Shown here piece by piece: positions 1 to 5,058 of a stretch of DNA of 8,372 nt (positions are counted from its first letter, which is position 1; the number at the start of each line of letters is the position of its first letter). The position numbers and the translations under genes are program-made. The DNA lies in NCBI GenBank assembly GCA_964397565.1, contig CAYNJC010000070.1:1-8372 (forward strand), written 5' to 3'. The notes beneath the pieces were generated by a model. The model did not search any database. It was not told where the DNA came from and saw only the letters and a program-made list of their open reading frames with translations. This DNA is from JAPLST01 sp964397565. GTDB taxonomy: Bacteria > Auribacterota > UBA3054 > JAPLST01.

Positions 1-1
1 C

Positions 2-421
2 GATGAGGATGATCCCTCCGGTGCGGAGGCTCTTCGCCAGAAGCTTGATGGCGCCGCCGACCCCCCCCCCGAAGGGATCACCCTCATCGGCGAGCCCTAT
101 TGGCTGCAGATACCGCCGACGGAAGACGTTGCCAAGGGGTGCCACGCCGGTTCGATAGCCGACTTTCTCATGCTTCCAGAACTACTCGCGTCTTTCGGCG
201 ACCTCGACTACGACGTCGTGGAAATGGTTCTGGCAGATCAAGATGGCTGGGACAGGTACGAGGCAGCCAAGTGGCTCACAATGCGCCGATGGCTCGAAGC
301 GAATCCCGATGACAGCTTCGCGAAAGACATTCGAGCCCAACTGACCACGGAGCCCAAACGCTACGCCGCGTACACGCGTGAATACTTGGGCTGGGGGGTG
401 TTCGCGTTGATGGCACGGTGA
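2..421 (+). CDS. Probable class I SAM-dependent methyltransferase, C-terminal part (5' end outside window)
   Basis: The reading frame is open from base 2 to the TGA at 419-421, so the start lies upstream. The visible 139 residues carry a GEPYW motif (about residues 35-39), then a DFL..PELL segment, a VEMVLADQDGWDRYEA segment, RWLEANPDD, and a C-terminal EYLGWGVFALMAR. From memory, this order is typical of the C-terminal half of a group of class I SAM-dependent methyltransferases, where a GEPYW/GEGYW strand follows the PGG turn of the Rossmann fold. The SAM-binding GxGxG motif would lie upstream and cannot be checked, and the substrate is unknown. A run of ten C bases at 61-70 lies inside the frame just before the GEPYW strand and could be a slippage site or a sequencing error. 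An attC site begins 46 bp after the stop, so this may be the first visible integron cassette gene. Confidence 0.6.
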   Translation, partial: DEDDPSGAEALRQKLDGAADPPPEGITLIGEPYWLQIPPTEDVAKGCHAGSIADFLMLPELLASFGDLDYDVVEMVLADQDGWDRYEAAKWLTMRRWLEANPDDSFAKDIRAQLTTEPKRYAAYTREYLGWGVFALMAR

Positions 422-467
422 TGAAGAGATTGCCGGGTCACGGAGAAAGTGAGCGGAATCCAATCAT

Positions 468-526
468 GCCTAACAGCAGCGTGCTCCGTACGCGCTAACG
501 CGCGCCGGAGACGCCGGGCGTTGGGC
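468..526 (+). other. attC recombination site (integron cassette), site a
   Basis: A 59-bp imperfect palindrome starts with GCCTAAC (468-474, matching R'' RYYYAAC) and ends with GTTGGGC (520-526, matching R' GTTRRRY). The inner arms are GTGCTCCG (481-488) and CGGAGAC (506-512). They pair fully if one G of the left arm is extruded, which is the expected attC extrahelical base. The next ORF starts 12 bp after the crossover point, between G520 and T521, as is normal for cassette genes. Confidence 0.85.
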
Positions 527-532
527 GGAACA

Positions 533-1039
533 ATGAATCAGGACCTCAGTCTGCAATGTATTATCGGCAAAGCCCCCTGGAGCGTCTGGAAAGGAGTTGG
601 TTCATTCCTGTTGTTTGAGTTTGGTCGGAAGCGGAAGGCCCGTCCGAGCGGCGTCAAAGGCACTTATACTCTTTGGATCTACATGGCATATTGGTTTCTC
701 CGCAGGGACGGCAGGCAGCTCGCGCATTCTGAGTCACCGGACGGCACAATCGACAAGGCCGCCAAAGCGTTTGAGCGACGAAAACTGCGTGAAGTCATCT
801 TGAGGAGGCACGTTCGAGCAGGTCGCGCTCTCCATTCAGTTCGTATGATTTTTCATGGCGGCTATACGCTTGATGCTTATATGTATCATCCTCACAAGCC
901 GAGTGTGATTTTCATGTTGTATTCACCTAGCCGTCTGCTGGAGTTCGATTACGAAGGCAATTTAGAAGTGAAGAAGATGAAAAAGGAAGCCGAACCAGGC
1001 GATAGACCTAACCGCTGCCCGCTTCGCGGCCAGCGTTAG
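533..1039 (+). CDS. Uncharacterised cassette-borne protein
   Basis: I do not know a function for this 168-residue protein. The ATG at 533 is preferred over an upstream in-frame start at 449, because that one would place the whole attC site inside the coding region. The chosen ATG lies 12 bp after the attC crossover, with a purine-rich GGCGGA as a weak ribosome site. The N-terminal pattern IIGKAPWSVWKGVGSFLLFE followed by LWIYMAYW resembles, from memory, a family of small soluble proteins often seen in cassettes (G.GSFL.FEFG ... LWIY). No signal peptide or convincing membrane helix is evident. A basic stretch lies near residues 85-100, and a FHGGYTLDAYMY strand with a C-terminal FMLYSPSRLLEFDYEGNL follows. 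The last codons and the TAG stop lie inside the next attC site, so the final residues are set by the recombination site. Confidence 0.65.
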   Translation: MNQDLSLQCIIGKAPWSVWKGVGSFLLFEFGRKRKARPSGVKGTYTLWIYMAYWFLRRDGRQLAHSESPDGTIDKAAKAFERRKLREVILRRHVRAGRALHSVRMIFHGGYTLDAYMYHPHKPSVIFMLYSPSRLLEFDYEGNLEVKKMKKEAEPGDRPNRCPLRGQR

Positions 1040-1041
1040 GT
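1006..1041 (+). other. Compact attC-like site, site b
   Basis: A 36-bp palindrome runs from ACCTAAC (1006-1012, RYYYAAC) to GTTAGGT (1035-1041, GTTRRRY), which pair perfectly. The inner arms CGCTGCCCGC and GCGGCCAGCG pair with one mismatch around a TTC loop. Both core sites fit the consensus. However, the usual unpaired spacers between the R and L boxes are missing, so the element is well below the usual attC length of 55 bp or more. The TAG stop of the preceding gene is formed by GTTAG, a common cassette arrangement. Confidence 0.65.
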
Positions 1042-1078
1042 CATCTTGAACGTTCGCCCGAGGAAAGACGAGAACCCA

Positions 1079-2218
1079 ATGACCGAGATTGCACGCGCCG
1101 AATTGCCAGATCCGTTTCGATGCCAGGATGGCACGCGAGTATGCACGCTCGCGCAATGGCAACGCCGCAGACAGGAAGTACGCGATCTGATTGTTGCCCT
1201 CGAATACGGCGGACTCCCGCCGACGCCGACGGAAATCCGGTGGGAGGAGTTGCCTACCGGCTCAGTGGAGCACATTGGCAGTGCGCGGTTCGTGTCCGGT
1301 CGGGTGAATACCGGTCAGGACCGTCCGTTCTCTTTCCTCCTGAACCTGCTGATCCCGCCCGGTAGCGGTCCCTTCCCGGTCGTGTTGAACGGCGATGCGT
1401 GCTGGCCGTATGTGACCGAAGCGGTGGTGGCGCAGGTCCTTCGCCGCGGCAATATTCTCGCCCAGTTCAACCGCGAGGAGATCGTCCCCGACGCGCCTCG
1501 GTCGGAGCCTGCAGCGGGGCTGTATCGGGTGTTTCCGGAGACTTCGTTTGGCGCATTGGCGGCTTGGGCATGGGGCTACCACCGTTGCATCGACGTTCTC
1601 GCCGGAATGGACTTCGTGGATGTCTCCCGGATCGCCGTCGTCGGTCATTCCCGCGGCGGAAAGGCCGTCTTACTGGCAGGAGCCACCGACGAACGGATCG
1701 CACTAACCAATGCCAACAACTCGGGTGCCGGCGGAGCCGGCTGCTATCGGTGGCAGGGCGCGGGCTCCGAAACACTGGCCGATCTGATCCGTGTCTTTCC
1801 CTACTGGTTTGGCCCCCGGCTCAAGGAATGCATCAACCGCGAGAACGAACTGCCCTTCGATCAGCATTTCCTGAAGTCACTCATCGCCCCCCGCTCTTTG
1901 TTGACCACGGAGGCGCTGGGCGACCTTTGGGCGAACCCGACAGGAACGTGGCAGACGCATCTGGCCGCACGGGAAGTCTACCGCTTTCTCGGCGTGGAGG
2001 AGCGCATTGGCATCTGGTTTCGGGATGGCCAGCATGACCACGGAAACGCCGACTGGAAGGCGTTTTTCGACTTCATGGATTGGCAGTTCCGCGGGCAAGA
2101 ACCGGCGGAACGATTTGACAGGAACCCGCACTCTGAGCAACGCAGCGCCTTTTCGTGGAAGGCGCCGGGCGTGGCCGCGGACATGAACGGCGAGCCAGCG
2201 GGTTCAGGCGACGCTTGA
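1079..2218 (+). CDS. CE15-like alpha/beta hydrolase (glucuronoyl esterase family)
   Basis: This 379-residue protein looks like a bacterial member of carbohydrate esterase family 15, whose characterised members cleave ester bonds between glucuronoyl groups of xylan and lignin alcohols. The nucleophile elbow is GHSRGGK (residues 189-195, Ser191). It is followed by a NNSGAGGAGCYR loop (213-224), the LPFDQHFLKSLIAPRSLL segment (258-275), an EALGDLWANPTGT acid-bearing loop (278-290), and a C-terminal DGQHDHGNADW where His319 is the likely catalytic histidine. The N-terminus (DGTRVCTLAQWQRRRQEVRDL) also fits the family. There is no signal peptide, although many CE15 enzymes are exported, so the protein is probably cytoplasmic or acts on another ester. 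ATG 1079 was chosen over a TTG at 1046; GAGGAAAG lies about 12 bp upstream. The gene ends inside the next attC-like palindrome, so it is a cassette gene. The true substrate is uncertain. Confidence 0.8.
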   Translation: MTEIARAELPDPFRCQDGTRVCTLAQWQRRRQEVRDLIVALEYGGLPPTPTEIRWEELPTGSVEHIGSARFVSGRVNTGQDRPFSFLLNLLIPPGSGPFPVVLNGDACWPYVTEAVVAQVLRRGNILAQFNREEIVPDAPRSEPAAGLYRVFPETSFGALAAWAWGYHRCIDVLAGMDFVDVSRIAVVGHSRGGKAVLLAGATDERIALTNANNSGAGGAGCYRWQGAGSETLADLIRVFPYWFGPRLKECINRENELPFDQHFLKSLIAPRSLLTTEALGDLWANPTGTWQTHLAAREVYRFLGVEERIGIWFRDGQHDHGNADWKAFFDFMDWQFRGQEPAERFDRNPHSEQRSAFSWKAPGVAADMNGEPAGSGDA

Positions 2219-2245
2219 TAGCACGCCTGACCCGCGACGTTCGGC
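2185..2245 (+). other. attC-like site with decayed left core, site c
   Basis: GCGGGTTCAGGCG (2198-2210) and CGCCTGACCCGC (2224-2235) form a perfect 12-bp stem with one extruded T, the expected attC feature. The right core is GTTCGGC (2239-2245), the same as in the site at 7494-7549. On the left only GAAC (2185-2188) remains of the expected GCCGAAC. A second pairing, GAGCCAGC (2192-2199) with GCTGGCTC (2244-2251), extends beyond the site. The TGA stop of the hydrolase gene lies in the loop. Confidence 0.62.
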
Positions 2246-2902
2246 TGGCTCTAGAACATAGCTGCATAATCGCTTGGGAGGCTAGATGCGCGACTTGAAG
2301 GAACTCGGTGTTTTGATGCTTGGCTTTGTGCCGTGGCTGCTCTTCCTCTTTTTTTCCGGTCACACGCTGATAAGCCTGGAGCGCGCCACCATTGCAGCGC
2401 TGCTGGCGTCGCTCACGTTCGGGTTCGGCGAACTGCGCCGCGGCTATATTCTGCAGTGGGGCACGCTGCTGTTTTTCTGCTTTTGCGTTGTTTCGGTGAA
2501 TTTCCTCAAGGTGGTCTGGGTGGCAGACCACATGGACCTGTTGGCCAACACCGCGCTGGCCGGCACCATGTGGCTGACCATCGTAGTGGGGAAGCCGTTT
2601 GCGTTGCAGTATGCCCGCCGAGACGTGCCCAAGGAACGATGGAATGATTCGAAGTTCATCCAAGGGTGCCGCTTCATCACCATGGTGTGGGCGTGCCTTA
2701 TGACGCTGGCGGCCGGCGTGGCGGTCGTGCGGTGCAGTGCGATGTTCAGCTTGCCGGCGTGGGTGTATTTCGACGCGAGTCTCGGCATCATTCTGACGGG
2801 CCTGACATGCACGATCCTCTTCAAGAGACAGAAGCGGCGGGAACAGGCCGGCCGGGTGCCGGGCGCGGATGTATGATGAGGCCAAGGGCCAGAATGAATG
2901 AC
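2239..2902 (+). repeat. Duplicated cassette block, copy 1
   Basis: Bases 2239-2870 match 3790-4421 at every position except three that I could see by eye (2242 C/G, 2260 A/G, 2839 G/T). Identity starts at the GTT of the attC core. After 2870 the copies diverge: here there are 9 bases, and in copy 2 there are 48 including a hairpin. They then resume for 23 bp (2880-2902 against 4470-4492, 21 matches). Confidence 0.95.
2286..2876 (+). CDS. Six-helix integral membrane protein, copy 1
   Basis: This is a 196-residue hydrophobic protein with about six predicted membrane segments, near residues 7-26, 33-48, 55-76, 84-101, 129-149 and 156-180. A conserved-looking cytoplasmic loop PFALQYARRDVPKERWND (about 104-121) sits between helices 4 and 5. 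From memory this loop (F.LQYAR..VP.E.W.) is found in an uncharacterised bacterial membrane family sometimes annotated as septation protein A-like; I would not assign a function. The start is supported by a strong GGGAGG (2276-2281) four bases before the ATG. The gene starts 47 bp after the attC GTT core, as in a cassette. It is nearly identical to 3837-4436. The differences are Arg185 here against Leu in the other copy, and the C-terminus, which ends GADV here and GADFQRK there because the 3' DNA differs. Confidence 0.85.
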   Translation: MRDLKELGVLMLGFVPWLLFLFFSGHTLISLERATIAALLASLTFGFGELRRGYILQWGTLLFFCFCVVSVNFLKVVWVADHMDLLANTALAGTMWLTIVVGKPFALQYARRDVPKERWNDSKFIQGCRFITMVWACLMTLAAGVAVVRCSAMFSLPAWVYFDASLGIILTGLTCTILFKRQKRREQAGRVPGADV

Positions 2903-2914
2903 GCATTTCAAATC

Positions 2915-2927
2915 CCGCCTTTGGCGG
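2915..2927 (+). other. Short hairpin after copy 1
   Basis: CCGCC-TTT-GGCGG can form a five-pair stem 38 bp after the stop of the membrane protein gene. No T-run follows, so a terminator role is doubtful. Confidence 0.3.
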
Positions 2928-3082
2928 TACTCCGAGCAGCAAGGAAGGAAGAAGTTGCAGCAGCAGGAGCAACTCACTCACAAAGCCGCGAAGCCACAAA
3001 GAAGAAAAAACGGACGTGCGACCATGGCCCGCTGCCGCTGCTGCACTCAACTATGAAGTCGTTCGCCGCGAAAGACTTTTAC

Positions 3083-3111
3083 TTGACGTGCAGCCCGGGC
3101 AGTGCTACAAT
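3083..3111 (+). promoter_or_regulatory. Sigma-70-type promoter inside the array
   Basis: TTGACG (3083-3088) and TACAAT (3106-3111) are separated by exactly 17 bp, a near-consensus promoter in GC-rich surroundings. Transcription would start near 3118. It would cross the hairpin, the dispersed repeat and the collapsed attC, and enter the SemiSWEET-like gene at 3374 with a leader of about 255 nt. It could also drive the second membrane-protein copy. Confidence 0.65.
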
Positions 3112-3172
3112 CGCAACGTTGATCTGTGCTCCGGGTTCCGCCCGTGCGGCAGCCGCGGCAACATTGAGCAGG

Positions 3173-3193
3173 ATAACAAAGATGCATTGTTAT
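3173..3193 (+). other. Perfect 7-bp hairpin in a leader region
   Basis: ATAACAA (3173-3179) and TTGTTAT (3187-3193) are exact reverse complements around a 7-base loop, about 55 nt downstream of the predicted transcription start. It could be a protein-binding operator or an RNA hairpin. Confidence 0.4.
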
Positions 3194-3224
3194 GCGCAGT
3201 ATGAATAATGCCCCGAGACACAAT

Positions 3225-3288
3225 GCTTCGCGGCGTGGCAGACATGCCGCGCCACTCAAACGGTGCGGAGACGCGACAGAAAGTCTCG
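3225..3288 (+). repeat. 64-bp dispersed repeat, copy A
   Basis: It aligns without gaps to 5345-5408 with about 53 of 64 matches; the conserved core is GCCACTCAAACGG. Within it, GGCGTGGCA-GACA-TGCCGCGCC forms a 9-bp stem with one G-U pair, and GAGAC/GTCTC forms a second small stem. The same reading frame is open through both copies (RHSNGAETRQK here, SHSNGAQTRQK there). Both copies lie shortly upstream of an ORF. Confidence 0.75.
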
Positions 3289-3333
3289 AAACGCATGCCG
3301 CAACCGTGGCAAGCAGAATATTATCAGAAGGAC

Positions 3334-3352
3334 GCATAACAACAAGTTGGGC
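3334..3352 (+). other. Possible collapsed attC remnant, site d
   Basis: GCATAAC (3334-3340, one mismatch to RYYYAAC) is followed after only five bases by a canonical GTTGGGC (3346-3352). The stem is absent. The next ORF starts about 27 bp after the crossover point, which fits a cassette border, so this could be an attC that lost its hairpin. A single core site can also occur by chance. Confidence 0.35.
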
Positions 3353-3373
3353 TGCAGAAGAAATATTCAGGCA

Positions 3374-3652
3374 ATGCTAATGTACTTACAGAAAATACCA
3401 GAAAAAATCTTTGAGGTTGCAGGATCGGTTGTTGGATTCTCCGGCTCTGTATTCATCGCTCTTCAGATTAGGGCTGAACTCGCTTCAACTGCCACGTCAC
3501 TGTCTCCAGCTTTCATTTTCGGCTTCTTGCTGAACTACACATTCTGGATTCTCTATGGAATACGATTTCGTCGCCTGGCCGTTTGGCTGGTAAACGTGGT
3601 GGCGGCAGCTTCTCAGATGGCACTTCTGATAATCGTGTTGATGAAGCGTTGA
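3374..3652 (+). CDS. SemiSWEET/PQ-loop-like small membrane protein
   Basis: This is a 92-residue protein with three predicted membrane helices, near residues 14-33, 41-61 and 67-89. The length and three-helix plan match bacterial SemiSWEET sugar transporters, which work as dimers of three-helix units. The second helix and loop (NYTFWILYGI, then VWLVNVVAAASQMALLIIVL) resemble the family's W..YG ... N pattern. The usual Pro-Gln pair of helix 1 is replaced by Ala-Leu-Gln, so transport is unproven and a relative of unknown role is possible. An in-frame ATG at 3380 has better spacing (8 bp) from AGG at 3369-3371 and gives 90 residues. An upstream in-frame start at 3263 would run through the repeat and attC remnant and is unlikely. 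The gene is followed by a clear attC, so it is a cassette gene. Confidence 0.62.
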   Translation: MLMYLQKIPEKIFEVAGSVVGFSGSVFIALQIRAELASTATSLSPAFIFGFLLNYTFWILYGIRFRRLAVWLVNVVAAASQMALLIIVLMKR

Positions 3653-3686
3653 TCATAGCAGCGTTGCCTTCCGAGGTCATTCGTGT

Positions 3687-3704
3687 CTGAATCCTGAGAT
3701 TCGG
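3687..3704 (+). other. Hairpin downstream of the small membrane protein gene
   Basis: CTGAATC-CTGA-GATTCGG makes a 7-bp stem with one T-G pair, 35 bp after the stop. There is no T-run, so it is at best a weak terminator. Confidence 0.35.
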
Positions 3705-3730
3705 AGTAGAAAAGCAAAGATTAGGACGAA

Positions 3731-3796
3731 GCCCAACAATTCGTGGGAGCTAACGCGGCGCACGGCGCGCCGCGTAGCTCCACTCTGGCGTTGGGC
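3731..3796 (+). other. attC recombination site (integron cassette), site e
   Basis: This is the clearest attC in the window, at 66 bp. R'' is GCCCAAC (3731-3737) and R' is GTTGGGC (3790-3796), which pair perfectly. The inner arms at 3746-3761 and 3767-3781 form a 15-bp stem interrupted only by one extruded A. Eight-base unpaired spacers lie on each side. The sequence after R'' (AATTCGT) is the same as in many known attC sites. Confidence 0.92.
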
Positions 3797-3836
3797 TGGC
3801 TCTAGAACATGGCTGCATAATCGCTTGGGAGGCTAG

Positions 3837-4436
3837 ATGCGCGACTTGAAGGAACTCGGTGTTTTGATGCTTGGCTTTGTGCCGTGGCTGCTCTTCCTCT
3901 TTTTTTCCGGTCACACGCTGATAAGCCTGGAGCGCGCCACCATTGCAGCGCTGCTGGCGTCGCTCACGTTCGGGTTCGGCGAACTGCGCCGCGGCTATAT
4001 TCTGCAGTGGGGCACGCTGCTGTTTTTCTGCTTTTGCGTTGTTTCGGTGAATTTCCTCAAGGTGGTCTGGGTGGCAGACCACATGGACCTGTTGGCCAAC
4101 ACCGCGCTGGCCGGCACCATGTGGCTGACCATCGTAGTGGGGAAGCCGTTTGCGTTGCAGTATGCCCGCCGAGACGTGCCCAAGGAACGATGGAATGATT
4201 CGAAGTTCATCCAAGGGTGCCGCTTCATCACCATGGTGTGGGCGTGCCTTATGACGCTGGCGGCCGGCGTGGCGGTCGTGCGGTGCAGTGCGATGTTCAG
4301 CTTGCCGGCGTGGGTGTATTTCGACGCGAGTCTCGGCATCATTCTGACGGGCCTGACATGCACGATCCTCTTCAAGAGACAGAAGCGGCTGGAACAGGCC
4401 GGCCGGGTGCCGGGCGCGGATTTTCAACGCAAGTAG
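3837..4436 (+). CDS. Six-helix integral membrane protein, copy 2
   Basis: This 199-residue protein is the same as the product of 2286-2876 apart from Leu185 in place of Arg and a C-terminus ending GADFQRK. It has about six membrane segments, the PFALQYARRDVPKERWND loop and the same GGGAGG ribosome site (3827-3832). It lies directly after the best attC in the window. A perfect 9-bp hairpin follows the stop (4439-4461). Because the last residues are encoded by a short sequence also found near 7631-7650, this copy may keep the ancestral 3' end and copy 1 may have lost it. The absence of nucleotide drift suggests a recent duplication or gene conversion, which would have to be separated from assembly error. 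Function unknown. Confidence 0.85.
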   Translation: MRDLKELGVLMLGFVPWLLFLFFSGHTLISLERATIAALLASLTFGFGELRRGYILQWGTLLFFCFCVVSVNFLKVVWVADHMDLLANTALAGTMWLTIVVGKPFALQYARRDVPKERWNDSKFIQGCRFITMVWACLMTLAAGVAVVRCSAMFSLPAWVYFDASLGIILTGLTCTILFKRQKRLEQAGRVPGADFQRK

Positions 4437-4438
4437 TA

Positions 4439-4461
4439 AATGCTCGCGTGGTGCGAGCATT
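4439..4461 (+). terminator. Perfect 9-bp hairpin after copy 2
   Basis: AATGCTCGC-GTGGT-GCGAGCATT begins just after the TAG stop. There is no T-run (TGATAAC follows), so termination may be weak. A similar hairpin at 7655-7677 shares the TCTCGCG/CTCGCG core and does have a T-run. Confidence 0.5.
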
Positions 4462-4545
4462 GATAACGCGGCCAAGGGCCGGGATGAATGACAAATGCGG
4501 CATGCACCGCGCAGCCGGCAACATCATGGCGCAGCCGGGAATTGG

Positions 4546-4560
4546 TATAATGACAATATG
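4546..4560 (+). promoter_or_regulatory. -10 box for the PIN module, probable leaderless start
   Basis: A perfect TATAAT (4546-4551) is separated from the ATG at 4558 by only six bases. Transcription normally starts about 6-8 bases after a -10 box, so the mRNA would begin at or next to the start codon. No Shine-Dalgarno sequence is present. The -35 region (near 4523-4528) is poor, which suggests an activator or an extended -10; there is a G two bases upstream in GGTATAAT, but no TGn. Confidence 0.5.
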
Positions 4561-5058
4561 GCGATGAAGAAACTGCGGATATATCTTGACACCTCGGTGA
4601 TTAATTTCCTGTTTGCGGACGACGCGCCTGAGAAGCGCGACATCACCCGCGAATTCTTTGCGCGCCATCTGCGGAATTTTGATGCCGTGATTTCGGAGAT
4701 CGTTCTGTTTGAACTCCGCAAGACGCGGGATTCTGGAAAGCGTGCGGCGTTGATACATGCGGTGGAACACCACGCCATCGCGTTGTTGGAAATTGCACAG
4801 GCAAAACGCGCGGAGATTGAGCGACTTGCAGACGCCTACCAGCACCATGGTGTATTTCCCGCGGCTAAGCGGGAAGACGCGCTGCATGTCGCCGTATGCA
4901 CCATCTTTGCAGTTGATGCCTTGGTAAGTTGGAACTACCGGCACTTGGCGAATATCAGAAAGCAATTGCTGGTAAACGCAATCAACGAACAGCATGGTTA
5001 TAACAAAGAATTACACTTGATCACACCCTTTGAGATGATGGATGAAAACGAGAGCTGA
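4558..5058 (+). CDS. PIN-domain protein, probable toxin of a type II toxin-antitoxin pair
   Basis: This 166-residue protein has the PIN nuclease layout. The first acidic residue is Asp11 in YLDTSVINFLF, the second is Glu52 in IVLFELRKT, and the third is Asp107 in KREDALHVAV, followed by ALVSWNYRHLANI (121-133). PIN proteins are Mg-dependent RNases; in VapBC-type pairs they cleave tRNA or other RNA until bound by the antitoxin. The SWN.RHL and TPFEMM C-terminal signature marks a subgroup often paired with a small downstream protein. ATG 4558 is preferred because it sits six bases from a perfect -10 box; ATG 4564 is an alternative, and starts upstream of 4558 would precede the likely transcript start. 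It overlaps the next gene by 17 bp, so the two are translationally linked. The toxin-first order is the reverse of typical vapBC. Confidence 0.8.
   Translation: MAMKKLRIYLDTSVINFLFADDAPEKRDITREFFARHLRNFDAVISEIVLFELRKTRDSGKRAALIHAVEHHAIALLEIAQAKRAEIERLADAYQHHGVFPAAKREDALHVAVCTIFAVDALVSWNYRHLANIRKQLLVNAINEQHGYNKELHLITPFEMMDENES

Larger units (their letters stand above)
2903..3373. other. Long non-coding stretch inside the array
   Basis: No convincing gene is seen over about 470 bp. The stretch holds a purine-rich low-complexity segment (2940-3015), a strong promoter candidate (3083-3111), a 7-bp hairpin (3173-3193), copy A of a 64-bp dispersed repeat (3225-3288) and a possible collapsed attC (3334-3352). 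A 43-codon frame at 3208-3339 runs through the repeat but has no recognisable ribosome site. Confidence 0.6.
3790..4492 (+). repeat. Duplicated cassette block, copy 2
   Basis: Near-identical to 2239-2902 (see copy 1). Identity runs from the GTT of the attC core at 3790 to 4421. A 48-base segment with a hairpin follows where copy 1 has 9 bases, and the match resumes at 4470-4492. Confidence 0.95.

Noticed and set aside
449..532. Upstream extension of the 533 gene
   Set aside because: It would translate the whole attC site; the product is Arg-rich and typical of a shadowed palindrome.
2073..3050. Long reverse-strand open frame, and a near-identical one at 3750-4475
   Set aside because: Both are antisense to the duplicated membrane-protein gene; the frame repeats only because the DNA repeats. 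Composition is His/Arg/Gln-rich with no recognisable domain.
3208..3339. 43-codon frame through dispersed repeat copy A
   Set aside because: No ribosome site. The frame is open in both repeat copies, but differences between them change amino acids freely.
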